Positions 12,565 through 25,697 are shown, counted from the first letter of the stretch. The stretch: DNA of 64,000 nt from Toxonevra muliebris (GCA_963691655.1 OY829329.1:20102708-20166707); one strand, 5' to 3'. A program made the numbers and translations. The notes: generated by a model from the letters alone, not told the origin.

Positions 12565-13240
12565 CAGTGCTGTCGCTGTCATTTCAATTGAACTTTTTCA
12601 CTTCACTTTCAAGCCTGACACTTCGTCACTTCCTCTTTCATTAAAAACACTTCGGTTTTCCAGTTTGAATGAGGAACTAAAATCGATAAAAAAAAATCAA
12701 AATATGCTCATCTCTGTAATATGCTCCGACTGTAGCCAGATCGGTGTGTTTGAAATTATATTCCCTATGAAAAGTAAAAAAATACCTTTGGCATACATAC
12801 TTTAGTACATTTTGAGACCTTTTGTGCTTATTTAAATACCTATAAAGCAACATTGATGACGATCTGTCATATAATTTATTAGAATTTGGTTGAAAATGAA
12901 GAGGATTGAGAAGGTGAGTGGAGGATTTTATTTCTAAATGATTTTATGCAAAAAAGCGACTGTTTCGAAGAATCCTGCCATTTTGTTTTTGGCGTGAAAA
13001 ATTCCTTAAAATAAATTATGTACCCTCATTCAAAAAGTTTTGTCGGAGCCTTATTATGTCTGCCACACAGTAGCGGTCCACCAAAAGTTTTTTTTTTCGC
13101 AAACTAAGCACATAAACCCAGATAAATTTTGAAAATATTTCATTGTCTTATTAAGCTTCAAAAACACTTCACTTTTTTAAAAATCACTTCGGTTTTTTAA
13201 GAATTTCACTTCAGAAAAAAATTTTAAAACGACAGCCCTG
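12565..13240. mobile_element. hAT-like MITE with 8-bp target duplication
   Basis: The left end reads CAGTGCTGTCG and the reverse complement of the right end reads CAGGGCTGTCG. The 8 bp before it (GCCCATCC) and the 8 bp after it (GCTCATCC) match at seven positions, as expected for a hAT insertion. Both sub-terminal regions carry several CACTTC/GAAGTG motifs. The 676-bp interior shows no transposase. It sits inside another dispersed repeat. Confidence 0.72.
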
Positions 13241-15617
13241 GCTCATCCCTATACGTTCATATAAAAAAAAACTCTGCCCCGAAGTCGGCTCTCTCAGTGT
13301 TGTTTCATATGATCTATGAGGCTGCTCACATGGGAGCAGGCTTCAACGCCTGTCTGAAAGAGAGAGGTAAAAAGAAAGACAGGAGAGATGCACCGCAAAT
13401 ACAAAAATAAACTAAAAATCTGTGCATTGTTGAATGTTGCATGTTCATATTGTTGTGATTTTGCCAGTAATCCTCCGTGTTCGCACAAATACAAAATATC
13501 AAGCAACGATTTGCACAAACACTCGAGCAATGCTACACACAATACAAAATGCTTGTACAAACAGGATTTTTATCAAATTTTTGTGTCGTGTGTAGGCCCT
13601 GTGGTTTATATTGGGAGTATGCTCGGCGAATACTATGAAATTGTTGCACCGAATACAAAGATTGATTCTTTACCCATTCTCACATTGAACTCGATATGCT
13701 CAGTGTATTGTAGACGGGTGAAAATGTTTTGTGTTCGTCGCGTCACTATAAGTGTGTTTTTTGGACCAGACGTTCCTGGATGACATTTTGTATTTCGCAT
13801 CTTTTAGTAAACAATGCGATATCCAAATACTGGGGGTTGCAGCCCTCCCATCTCCACAACTACAAATTTTGAAGTAAATAGACACTTAAAATATCATAAA
13901 ACAAACCCAAAATATAATATCTTGTAATTTAGATATTTTAACTTCAAATAAAAACATTTTCAAGCCCACAAATTGAAAAACTTCTTCACTTTACTTAGTT
14001 ACATACTTCACTGTAGATTTCCTCATGTCCATTTGAGTATATTTATTTAGTAAACCCTCAACATTTTTGGCATTGTAAGTTGGTTGCCCTTAATGGCAGA
14101 ACTTTTTGTAATACTGAACTGTTCTAATTAGATAATAACGCCAGATAAGTACCAACAACAACAAAAAACAAGAAAACACTCTACGGTCTGCGAGTAACTT
14201 TGTTTAATGATGGTACGATGGAACGATACAAAGTGTTAGCGCGTGCTCAATTTAGTTACCATAAATGTGTAAGAGCAAAATACAAGCATGTATAATAATA
14301 CCATAATACCAAAACAAAAAGGCTGTAGAAGAAAATGAGAAAAAAAAAGTTGAAAAGGATATCTGAGTCCTAATGGTTTCGCGTGTGTATTTTATTTTTA
14401 TTTTTTATTTTGTAGAAATAAACGACACGGAAACACGCAATTTTCCACTCGCGAAGTGAACAATGATGATGAGCAGCACCACATTTATACATGTATGTAT
14501 GTGTGTATCTACGAGTACTCATACCTCATGCCATTCTATTTTGACTTTTTGCCTTCACTTTCCGCCCAACAGATGGCTAGGTGTAAAGTTCACGCAGTTC
14601 GAATATTATCATAAAGTCAGTATGAGTGAATGTATGCATGTATGTATGTATGCGCGTAATGCATTATGCAAGCCGAAGTGACTTTATGTTCTACATACCT
14701 CCTCCTTATTCTTCTTTAACTGTGCGATATGAATGGTAATGGATTTAGTAGTGAATGATGACGTGATATATAATATTTATGTAGTTCAATATTTCAACAT
14801 TGAGGTTAGTTTTACCCTTTTTTACTTTTAGAAAATGCTAACCAAATAAATTCATTGCATAATAACTTTTTAATGATTAAGTGCAATAGACAAACAACAA
14901 AAAACTATTACAAGACTGAGCATATGGAGCATATATTTATAATCATAATTGACTTTCTATTTTAAATAAATAAATTAGTATTATGTTATGAAGGAAATAA
15001 GGTTATTACTAGTCGGTAAGGCCCCAGTAACTGGGGATATTTTTTTGCGAAAGAAATCTCTTTATAAAAAAACAAATACCAAAAGAGAACCAAACTACTC
15101 GTTGGTGTTTGTTATTTGTGTATGCAGCTAATTCTGAGAGATCCCGTTACTCATGTCTTCTCTATCTCTCTCTCATTTATTATGTACTCCCGCTTAAGCA
15201 ATGTTTTTTACAACGATGAATACAATGCTTTGTTCAATGAGCGAATTTTAAAAAACTTCTGACGCTAATATTTTGGAATTTGCTAAACCGATTTTAAATC
15301 TGATAATTTTTGGCTAACCTACTCGTCAAGCTCTTTAAATTGATATATAATGTAGTGTAGCACTTCTGGAATAAAATTGTAGTTACACTAATAAATGTAT
15401 AGATTATTTTTATAGCGAGACAAAACATATACCATTCAGAAATTATATTTTTCAAACTTGTAAAATATATAATAAATCATATTCGATGTCGATGAAAAAC
15501 GATACTGATTGATTCCTTCTGCATTTGGTTGTTGTTTCTCTGGGGTTGACTTTTATGAAATTCTTTTAGTTCCTTTTAAATGTGAGAGAAATGGAGTATC
15601 ATAGAGTACATGAACAA
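13241..15617. other. Non-coding stretch, no gene recognised
   Basis: The longest open frame (13388-13783, +) has no recognisable family and biased composition, and I do not call it. Simple ATGT repeats lie near 14490 and 14630. A 20-bp motif (CGAAGTCGGCTCTCTCAGTG, from 13280) recurs inverted near 16048-16067, suggesting further unrecognised repeats. Confidence 0.45.
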
Positions 15618-16036
15618 CAGTGTGGTTAACTTTTGTTTCTCAAAATCCGCTAAAATGAAGAATAAAGCGCGTATTTTCTTTAAAAAAGCGCTAAATTTTT
15701 TCTCAATACACTTAAACTTTTTTACTAATACACGCACACAATTGCTTCTTCTAGCCAATGAAAATTTCTTTGATTTTTTGAAGATAATACATATTTTCAA
15801 CTTATAGCAGTTTACTTGAATGTTTATGTTGTAAAATGAAGTAAAAAATTACAATGTTTCGATTAAAATTTTGTTAGGATTATTCAGGAAATGGATTATT
15901 TTGTGGAGCATTTAGTGTATTTTAAAGTGAAAAAAATACGCTAAAAAACCCGCTGACCGCTAAATCACTTTTTTCTGCGTTTTAATTTTCAAAAAGCACT
16001 AAATTTAGCGGCAAAAGCGCTGAGTTGGCCACACTG
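15618..16036 (+). mobile_element. hAT-like family copy A (CAGTGTGG ... CCACACTG)
   Basis: The left end CAGTGTGGTTAACTTTTG and right end GAGTTGGCCACACTG are inverted repeats. The 8-bp flanks ATGAACAA and AGGAACAG match at six positions, a decayed target duplication. Internal motifs AAAATGAAGAATAAAGCGC, AAAAAAGCGCTAAATTTTTTC, CAGGAAATGGATTAT and AAAAGCACTAAATTTAGCG are shared with copies at 51461 and 54791. At 419 bp it is the most internally deleted of the three. Confidence 0.85.
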
Positions 16037-17080
16037 AGGAACAGACACTGAAAGAGCCGACTTCGTGATCAGACTTTTTTCATATGAGACATTTTATTTT
16101 TTTTTGTAAAAGGATCGGGTCCATGCAATGCAAGCAGACATGTCTGCTCTCTCAATGTCATCTCAAATTAGCGAGCGATTCACTTCAGAGGAATTCACCG
16201 TTATTGCTAGTCGTGTTGTTTTTGCAAGAGTTGACTTTGTTTGTTTACTCGCTGTTCTTATTTATTTACATATGCACTATGGAGCATATAAAAAATCCAG
16301 CTGCCCAAAATTCGAAAAATCAACTGCCTCAGTTTGAATCCAAAAGTATATGGGTTTTCTCTTAATAGATCCCTGATCATAATCCATACACAGAATATTC
16401 TAATTAGGCGAAGGATCTGGCTGTACGACCGTCGAAAGCTGCAATATCCTGCCGATAGTTTTAATATTGTTGAAAATGTGTTGCACATAACTTCGTGTAA
16501 TAACTTCGCCAATACTAAAGCTAGACCTTTATTTTTGGTCTAATATTAAAGAAAAAACTTTACACTCTTAATGGATGTGATAAATGCGATGATAAAATAA
16601 TAACTTTTTATTAGCACTTTACTTTTTTTTTAATGGATGAGAAAAAAAAAACTCCGATTATATATGAAGCATTTTCTTTAAGAGTGCTTTGCACCTTTTT
16701 GCCACAGCTTTAATAACAAAGAAAAATATGACATCACAAAGCATTTGTCATAGTCAGACAAAAATTGGTATATGGAGTTAGTCAAAAAGCTTATTGACTC
16801 CGTATGAAAAACTTTTTGATTGGACAATTGCAACGCCTACCTCCAATATACATAAATGTATGTGAAATTTTAAAAATGCAATAACTTTGAACCCATTACA
16901 GACATAATCATTAAATTACATTTGCTAGTATATATTGTCTTGACCATCAGCCATGCTAAAAATTAGAGCTATCGGACCATTATCACGCATACCTCTCATA
17001 TATATATAATAACAAAATACAGATATTTAATTTTTATTTTTTTATTATGTATTTTTAAAGTCGCACATGTATGAGAGATA
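16037..17080. other. Non-coding stretch
   Basis: No gene recognised; open frames on both strands overlap and lack family features. A stretch around 16770-16990 has text similar in style to the degenerate array that follows. Confidence 0.4.
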
Positions 17081-17400
17081 GGCGTAACAACATTCCAATC
17101 GTGGTAATTTTTGCCTTGATATATTGATATGCTATTATTTACCAGAATATGTAATTTCATCACTATATCTACAATGAGTTCCAAGTTATAGAGTTTTAAA
17201 AATTTCGCATATAAGGGAGGTGGGCGTGGTAATAATCCAATCTATCCCATTTTTGCAATGATATATGGCAATAATAATGTTTATAAATACACAAAATTTC
17301 ATTATTATCCTTTTCGCGGTTTCATTTGTATGGAAAGTAGGCGTGGTAATACTAAGATCGTTATAATTTTTCACGCAATGATTGCTAATGAATTTTAGAA
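17081..17400 (+). repeat. Degenerate tandem array with GGCGT(GG) core
   Basis: Three units begin with GGCGT at 17081, 17223 and 17340 (spacings 142 and 117 bp). Each is followed by a run such as AACATTCCAATCGTGG or AATAATCCAATCTATCCC, then TTTTTGC and ATATAT-like text. Units are strongly diverged. It does not code. Confidence 0.55.
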
Positions 17401-17673
17401 TTTTGTTCAGCTAAAAACAGATTTAACCCCATAGTGCAGTGTTGCCAAATCAGAGCTTTTTCCACTGGATTTTTCAAAATAAGTCGTTTTTTTCAACTTT
17501 AAGACACTGTTTTTTTTTTTTTTTAAGTGGCTGTCGAGGGATGGACCACCTAGGTACTACATGGTTGGGTCTACAGTTACATCGCTCAATAATATTTTTG
17601 ATTTGATAACATCTTTACTCGGTGCTGAAGATAAATTTATAGTACAATGAATTGATAGAAATTAAAATCAAAT

Positions 17674-18620
17674 GCACAGTGATTCGTTTCATAGACACAA
17701 TTAAAAAATTCATAAAGCCAAAACCAAATAAATTATATGTCATTTTAAAGAAAACTACTACTAAAAAAATTAGTTTATGGTGCAAGAGCAGCTAAAAATA
17801 CATTTTTCGCAAAATGTTGAATCGTTCGATTTTAGTTTTTTAGTCCATTGAGGAAAAAATTCTGAAAATTAAGTTTTTAATGATATCCTGCTGAAAGTTT
17901 CAGTTTTGTATCCGCTATTTATGAAGGAAATTTTTGGTGTTATTTTTCAATAAAGACTAGAAAAGCTTAAAATTCTGCATTGTTTCTAAAGTGAAGCTTT
18001 CTTTTGAAAATACAATAACTGAAAATTTACGAGTTTTGGGAGAAAAAATCTTGAACATATCGATTTCAAAGTGTAAAAAATCCGAAATTTGATGAATTTT
18101 AGAGAAGTATAAGAAACTATTCTCGGAACGATTACGCACCATTTCCAAAGAATAACTGGTCGTTAACTCAGTTGTTACTCCCTATATTTTATCATAAGTC
18201 TAGATTATTTTCTTTCCATACAGTAACAACTCCAGTTGTTTCCTTTTGGAACTGAAAATATTTACACTTGACTTGTTACACTTTGGAACTGAGGTATCGA
18301 TATGTAAAAATGTGTTCCTGGATTTTTTCTCAATTTTACAAGGCACCTTTCTTTATCAAAACTACATTAATTTATATCACTTTTATTCCAACATTAAAAG
18401 ATTCCAATAAAAATAAAAGATAACAAAAAAAATAAATTGCTTAAAGATCGAATGGTCCATTCTTCCATTATAGCTTTGCTAAATATGACGAAAATTGTAT
18501 TTTTAAGCTTAGTTTGTGCAGAAACCAAAGAAGGCGTATTAAAACTGACTTCAGATTTGAGTTTAGAGACCCAAAATTCAATAGCACACGAAATTTTATC
18601 AAAATCTGAGACCTTCTTCA
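17674..18620 (+). repeat. Long dispersed repeat, copy 1 (second copy at 31.83 kb)
   Basis: It starts GCACAGTGATTCGTTTCATAG and shares with 31827-32440 the blocks ATTCATAA..GTCAAAACCAAA or GCCAAAACCAAA, GCACCTTTCTTTATC, TATCACTTTTATTCCAACAT, CAAATATGACGAAAATT, AAACTGACTTCAG and ATCACACGAAATTTCATC-like text. It is longer than copy 2, with about 300-400 bp extra in the middle. No coding similarity was seen. It is probably a non-autonomous element. Confidence 0.75.
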
Positions 18621-18625
18621 TAGTG

Positions 18626-18965
18626 CGCCAGGTGAAGTGTGGTGAATTGCACCCTGAAAGTATGCTGTTTTATTAGTATAAACAGATTAGGGGAGGTGAA
18701 TTTTTTATATCAGAAATATGACCCTAAAAAAATACCGCAGTTTTATTATTTAGTATGTAAATATTGTGGCTCTCAAGTTACACTTTCGTACCGCCAGGTG
18801 AAGCGTCGTTTATTATTATATGTAAACAGATTAAGAAAAGTGAATTTTTAATATTAAAAATAGGACTTTAAAAGTATATCGCATTTTTATTATTTTGTAT
18901 GCAATAATGACTGTTAAGTTAAACTTTCGTACCGCCAGGTGAAGCCCAGTGAATTTCGATTTATT
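18626..18965 (+). repeat. Tandem repeat, about 140-165 bp unit
   Basis: Units begin CGCCAGGTGAAG at 18626, 18792 and 18933 (spacings 166 and 141 bp). Each full unit contains AAACAGATTA, GTGAATTTTT, TAT-rich text, TTTTATTATTT and a TTACACTTTCGTAC-type end. It directly follows the long dispersed repeat and may be its terminal satellite-like part. Confidence 0.75.
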
Positions 18966-20613
18966 CTAATTTAGAAGCATTGACTTTTTCAGTACAAAAT
19001 TGTAGATCTGTCATTTGAATAACTATAATTCAGTCCGACACAGATATATGTACATACTGTACAAAAATACTCAATATCTAGTGTAAATAACAAGAACCTC
19101 AAAAAATTCCAACAAATTTTTAAGAAATCGATCATTAAATCGATCATATTAATCTCTAGTTGGTGCTTATAAACAATTGAGTTGTCTGTCCAAAATACTT
19201 CGAACAAAATTCTCAATTGACGTTTCTAACATTTAACGTAATTTTGACGTCATTCTCGATTGAAGTATCGCTGAAAAAGTAATTTACTCATATAAGTTAA
19301 TGATAATAAATTACTTTATTATCGAAATTTTAGCAATTTCGTCATAATAATTTATATATTTAAATACCACATTTAAAGGTTTATTGGTTTTCTGGGGTTG
19401 GTTCTATAGAAGTGAGGAGAAAGAGGAGAGAAAACAATCAATAGAGAAATTGTCTAGAGAAGAAAAAATTTTATTTTCCTTTACATTTTTCACTTCCTGG
19501 ACAAACTTATGAACTTAATTTTTCAATTAAATATTTTGAACATTGTTCGCCTTGTTGGAAGCTCCAGTGAATGAGGGAGGTATTTTTTTTTTCTACTAAT
19601 AAACAAAATATACATTATAATCTATCCTCAAAAATGTTTATGTTTTTCTAAAAAAGTTTGTTGCAATCATGTGAGCATTTACAATTATTTGCACGTCACT
19701 ATAACCGATAAAAGAAATGATTATGATTTTCTTGGTGAATATAAGTATATATGAATATACTTTTAAATACATTGAATAAATAGTTGTATGTTTTTATACT
19801 GCCAAATAATTTTCAAATAAAAAAAACTTCACATAATACAAACTGAAGTCCTTAACTTCGCTCACAATTCCGGGATAAAAGAGACAAACTTTTCGCTATA
19901 ATGTTTTTACTAGCATGTTAAATACATAACTTTATATTTTTTATTTATGTATTCGAGCAGAAAAAAACAACAAACAGAGTAAAGAAGATTGTCATATTAC
20001 AAAAAAAAAAAAAAAAAAACAAAACAAAAAAAAAGAAGTAAATATTCTCCATTATGGGTATTTATTATTTCCACCGCCATTTTGAGTTTTGCACTGCGCA
20101 GACAAAAAAGCAGAGCTAAAAGTTAACAAAACATGGCGTGCTCATTTCTGAGATAGAAAAAGAGAGAGAGAGTGAGAAAGAAAAATATATACAAAGAGAG
20201 CAACGCAAATGGAGACCATAAATACATTGTCACCGTTGTATAAAAGTAACCCAACAGGAAAGAAAGCGGCCCAAAAAACTTTTTTACATCTATGAGAGCC
20301 CTAAGCACTCCTTATAGAATAATTAATTTGCATTTTACATTGTGTGTAATTGTCAACGCTAGCATTAAGCATCGTGGAATCGCAGAAAACCGATTTTTGG
20401 TAGAATTATTGATTGCTATTTTTCTATTCTTTTACATTTTTCTCCTAGCCTTCCTTGGAAGTATGTTTTCCTTCGTACACTTGAAAGCTTAATGTGAGCG
20501 CTTCAAATTCAAACTTCAAAAGAAGTTCTTTGGCTAGCGTTTAAAGTTTTTCCACTGGGAAACTAGACAGAAAACACAAACAAATATGAAATTAGAGAGC
20601 TTAAGGTAAAATA
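18966..20613. other. Non-coding stretch
   Basis: No gene recognised. A poly-A-rich run lies near 20000-20035 and a GA-rich patch near 20158-20205. Confidence 0.45.
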
Positions 20614-21132
20614 CAGTCGTTGACAAAAGGAAAACCTTCCAAATATTCTTTCTTTAAATGATGAAAACTTATAATTGGGGACAGCAGGGCCATCCATTGA
20701 GTCTCAACCAAGTTTTTCGCATCCATTCATGTTCTGAAACTTAAATTTGTAAACGAATAGAAATTTTATGCCAAATCCAAACGGCGAAGTGAAAAGTGTT
20801 TCTTAGGTGATTTCCAATCCTAGAGGCTAGACATTGCCAGCCAAGAGTTGGTGCCATTTAAAACAATTTTTGTTTTTGATTTTTGACCGTGCTGCATGCC
20901 GGACACTCTGTGAATCACTCCAGTACATTAGCTACTACGGTTTTTTTTTACCGGTTCTCTTTTCTATACTCCTATGGCTTAAAGGCGTATTTGGGTATAT
21001 CTGTAACAAATTTTTCTCAGATACTACCCCAAGGCTCTGTTTATTTTTTTCAGCAGATTCGGAATCATATTTAAATAAAAAGAATTTAAAATAATTTTTA
21101 ATGCGAGGATGTTTTTTTTTTGTCGACGACTG
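20614..21132. mobile_element. Short Tc1-like element, TIR CAGTCGTYGACAAAA
   Basis: The left end reads CAGTCGTTGACAAAAGG and the right end, reverse-complemented, reads CAGTCGTCGACAAAAAA. Both are flanked by TA. The CAGTCGTGGACAAAA-like terminus is typical of Tc1-like elements. At 519 bp it is too short for a transposase, and no DDE box was recognised inside. It is a MITE or an internally deleted copy. Confidence 0.75.
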
Positions 21133-24100
21133 TACTGGAAAAGTATGTATATATGTACAAAAGGAAGAGTTATTTTTTTTTTTAAATAGTTGTGTATTTA
21201 TTATAAAAAAATGTTTCAATATCATGCCAAAGTTTTTCAGGACCTCAGCTTGATGAGCTTTTTCGACTGAGTATTGAATGGGTCAACCTGTTAAGAAACG
21301 TTAAATTGGTATATTTCGAAACTTTTTGATATTACAATTGATCAATCCGTTCACATCATCAAATTTGCCATCAAGTAAAGAATATTTGTCTAACCTATTT
21401 GATTGCCTGAACGCCCCTAATGGGGAATACTGTCTGGAAAGAAACATAAGTTAAAAGAACCATTCGGAATCAGGGCTAAACTGTTGGTCCGACCATGTAG
21501 TATCACAATGGGTTGTTCAGGCCAAAGTGTGTTCCTAGACAGTCACTCAACCTAATCTAAAAGAACTAAATTCAATATGGAATGATTATGGGTTAAGCAT
21601 AGAAGTCCAGACATTGAACTTTTTTCGAAGATCTGCTTACATCTGAAATACTGCCATCATTGCTCTGAATCACCTGTCTTCCCTATCTGATTTTCAAAAG
21701 AGAGATTGATTTATTATTTACCTGTAAATTACCCGAAAATCTTGTAGAATTATTGAAACATACAAAAAAAAATTATTTATAAATTTAATCTTACTGTTGT
21801 TAATGTAACTGAATGAGATTAGTGAAAAAATATTGACTTTATATTTAAAAAAGTACAACCTTAACGTTTGTGACCTCCGCTTTCCCTTTCCCCAACATTA
21901 TTCCATTCATTTTCTGTCTGAAGTTCTCTGTAAGTTTCAGTTCATCTATTCATTTTTTTAAACATTTTTTTTTTTTTTTTTGGAAAGTAGCAGTACAAGT
22001 GTTGCATGAAGCTCTTTTTTTCCTTTTTTTTTTGTAAATAAAAATGTACCACTTGTACCGCACGCATAAACCACACTAAATGCATTCCATTGGTATCAAA
22101 CCACCCACTCAAACGATTATTTGCCCTAGACCACCCTAAACAACACAAACACACACACACAATAAATTTTTATCCTCCCCATTCATTCGTAATACATGCA
22201 AAGCTACACAACTTTCCAGGACTTTCCGACTGCTGACTGCAGTCTACGATTGCGATTGAAACTGCTGTGACTAAGGATGATTTGACTGAGTGTATGTGTG
22301 TGTGTGTGTGCTATCAACCCTTGTCAGCAGGCAAAACAGTGGGGAGGTGTTCGGGCACGCCTTTTTCCCGCATAAGTGCTTACTTTGTTTAATGTTGTAG
22401 TTGTGGTGTATTCGTAGTATACATTCATACATACATACATATGAATGTACATATATATATATATCAAAATCAGCCGGCTCAGTGAGACTAATGGCCAACA
22501 AACACTTGTGCATCTTGCGTCGTTGGCAATGACGTAGTGTGCCACAAAGTTGTGCACCAATTTTGTGGCTTACATTAGATTTAGAGGTGCTGCTTTGCTT
22601 CCCTTTGACACAGGTGAACAATGAAGAAGGTAGCTCTAAGAAAATATTTACAATATTAATGGATTTCTGTTTTCATACCCCTACACCCGCCGAAACCAGT
22701 ATTCAGTTTTGTTTGTACATATGATATTTTGTTGCAAAAAAAGTTTATTTTTTCAACTTAAATTAGAACATGTGTTGCTGTTGCTGCTGCTGATACATTG
22801 TACATCAATCACACGTATGTAGATTATTTATTGGTAATATTTTTAATAGGATTAAAGAATAATTGACGGGCTAATCCAACTAGCTTGTGATAAGGTCACT
22901 TAGGACATTCTTGTATACAGACCATAACATTTATGGAGAGCTTTTCAACAATTTTATGAACAACTCTTTGAAAAGAGTGATTTAAAAATTTTTAAAAACC
23001 CTAAACCAAGTTGAATTTGTAAAAGGTGAAATTACCAGGAACTCATTCTTCTTCTTTGTTATGGCGCCTTATTTTTAGAGGTGAGGATCGCTGGTTGTCA
23101 AAAGTTGATTACGATTGTTTGTTTACTTTTTTCGCACGCCATAATGCCCACAACAACAAAGATGCACTGCCATTTCGTTATACTACTGGTTTCGTCAGCT
23201 GATTTTTACATTCAGAGTGCTCCGCCATTATGGCCGCAACAACAAAGCCCTGTTGCTGTTGCCGTGGTAATTTTTTTGTACTGCTGCTATCGCCTTCTAC
23301 ATAAATTCATCTTGCTCAAAACCAAAACTAACGACTGCGTTCGCAATCACGTTGAGTTTTTGTGCTATAACATTTGCTTTTGGCTCAACCCTTTCGGTTT
23401 CGGGACCTTTGATCATTTTTTCGGTTTTTTTACAACTATTTTTTTTAATAAATTCTTATTCATTTGAAAGAGAATTGATTGCACTTTAGTTATTATTAAA
23501 AAACTCTTGAAAACCCGACCGACCTCTCACAATTTTGACAATATTTGTCCAATACAACCAATTTTTAATATGTTTTTGAAAAAACTATTTACTCAAATAT
23601 AATTTCCTATTTTTTTTTTTTACTTTCTTTGGAAATTAAGTGTTGTTATAGGTCACCAGTAACTCTAAAGTCTATAATGGAAACTTTTCAAAAACTTTTT
23701 ACAATGAAATGGAAGTCAGCAAAAACGAATCCGTATTCATTTTTCCTCAATCGTTTCTAGTTTCTATATGATCACGAAACGGTTAAATGAAGAATTAATA
23801 ATAAAAAACTTTGTCTATCTTTAAAAAAAATATCTAATAAAAATGTATTAAAAAAGCTCGTAAAAAATTCCCATTAAGAGCCACAGGGTCGCCGGTGACC
23901 TATGAAAGTTCAGGCCTTCAGAAGCGCAATCCTTCTGTTTTGATGAAAAATTGTAACAAGAAATGTGGGACAGACCACATAAATCGTGGTAAGTATTACT
24001 ATGGATTTACACGAGGGCTGTTAGGACCAAACATTTAGACGTGCTTTTTTAATCTGGGACTAAAATCTTTATACTCTGAAGAAAATCTAGATGGGTTCCA

Positions 24101-24479
24101 AGGCTTAGCCGGTATTAGAGTAAGTTTTATATCATCAATATTTGCCCAAATTTGTTATACCATGGTGTCTGCAAATATGGTGCCAGTATCGTCCAAAGAA
24201 GAATTCTCCAAAATTTTGCCTTTAAGGGATAGAAAATTGCATTACATAGATCTAAGCTTCATAATTTAAAGAAATAGTGTTTGTGAACACTGGTAAACAT
24301 TCGGGCATTAAAACTGAAGTTACCAATAATATTGGCTTAACAGAATACGGGAGATAGTTGCCAAGTTTGAGTACATTGAAATTATACTAACATCACAAAA
24401 ATCCTACAGGACAGTAGAAACATTTAGAGATGGGTGTTTCAATTATCTTGCTACGGAGTTACGAACTTTTAAAAGTTGA
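21133..24479. other. Non-coding stretch
   Basis: No host gene recognised. It contains T-rich runs, CA/GT and ATAC simple repeats (about 22150-22165, 22290-22310 and 22425-22465) and some codon-like text at 23880-24460 that I could not assign. Confidence 0.4.
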
Positions 24480-25060
24480 ATTCGGGACCAGATTATTCAC
24501 CAAATAATACTTCTTGCTTTTTAACACAACACTCTTCGGTGAACCAGTGCTTGAGCAATCACTGCCTTCCGATTTTCACTTTCTGTAGTTTTAAGTCATC
24601 AGCTTTGTATAGTGATGACCGCACCAAACTATCTCTTTTTTTGTCGTCCTTCTTGTTTAACACCCACCTGTAGGTGCTTTTTAAAATCCTTGTCATACTG
24701 CTCTTTCTGCTGGCAGCTTTTCTTTATGGCAAAGCCAACTGATTCTTAACCATTTTATGAACCAAATGGCATTGTGGCCTTCCATGAGGTTTTGTAGTTC
24801 GTCATTATATTTTATCTGACAAGATTCAAAATTACTTTTTTTCTCGTCAGTTGCCTTTGCTATGCACGCCTGGCACCATTTTATAAGGGCAAAGTGTCAA
24901 GTCTCCCTGTACAGGACTTGTATGCGCTTGACTATGTCAGTGTCGGCGTACAGCTCATGGTTCCATTTTCTTTTATTCACGTCAAAGTATCTACCTCTCG
25001 AATGTTTCAAAAAACCTGTTATCATTAGTCCTCGTCATTCATGTTTCACGTATTAGAACT
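24480..25060 (-). pseudogene. Decayed codon-like stretch of unknown origin
   Basis: The minus strand from about 25020 reads FLKHSRGRYFDVNKRKW, then ELYADTDIVKRIQVLYRE, a stop, and HFALIKWCQACIAKATDEK, continuing with further stops and shifts to about 24480. The composition is protein-like (balanced charged and aromatic residues, unlike the flanking AT noise). I do not recognise the family; it is probably another dead mobile element ORF. A chance reading cannot be excluded. Confidence 0.25.
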
Positions 25061-25348
25061 GTAAGCATGAGAGACTTAGAGTTATTATTGACCGTCAAGA
25101 GAAGGCTCTGATTCTGAATTCCGTACAAAGCATATAGTAGTATCTGTTAGCATGAGTTATTCGTAGTCGTAGTGATTGTGTGCTGAACTGCTACGTAGGG
25201 TACCAGCTCTCTCTCAATGTCGTCTGAAGTGCTCTATGATTTAAGGAGTTGAGTCTAGTCAGAGGCGTGAAAAAATGAATATTTTAAATATTAATTTTTT
25301 TTTTACAGTAATTACATTTATTTCCGAAAACTATCAATACAAAGTTAT

Positions 25349-25512
25349 TATACTATGTTTTATCTTTACTTGACCAAAATTTTAAAAAAAAAGAAAAGAC
25401 GGAGTTATCGCCTTCTCTGTTGGACCCGTTCTATACTATGTTTTGTCTTTACTTGACTAAAATTAAAAAAAAAAAGAAAAGACGGAGTTATCGCCATCTC
25501 TGTTGGATCCCG
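25349..25512 (+). repeat. Tandem duplication, 83-bp unit, two copies
   Basis: The unit TATACTATGTTTT...GACGGAGTTATCGCC...CTGTTGGA starts at 25349 and again at 25432, with high identity. It is non-coding. Confidence 0.85.
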
Positions 25513-25697
25513 TTCCTGAAGTAATGCCTTCCGGTGACCATCAGAACATTTTACTGGTTCATCTTAAATCAATACAACAAAAAAAAAAACATTAGTTAAA
25601 TAGTTAATCTAGTCTTTAAAATTACTTCGTTTTTTAATACACAACATAGCGGATTCTGAAAGTTTACTCGCGGATTTTCAACGAAAAAAAGTACCTA

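Noticed and set aside
13388..13783. 131-codon open frame on the + strand
   Set aside because: No recognisable family, simple composition, an equally open minus-strand frame over the same DNA, and no splice or promoter context.
17442..17460. CAGTGTTGCCAAA end resembling a hAT terminus (another at 48757)
   Set aside because: No matching inverted end or 8-bp duplication could be paired, so no element is called.
23081..23467. 128-codon + strand frame rich in hydrophobic residues
   Set aside because: Hydrophobicity comes from T-rich DNA; no signal or domain logic and no family.
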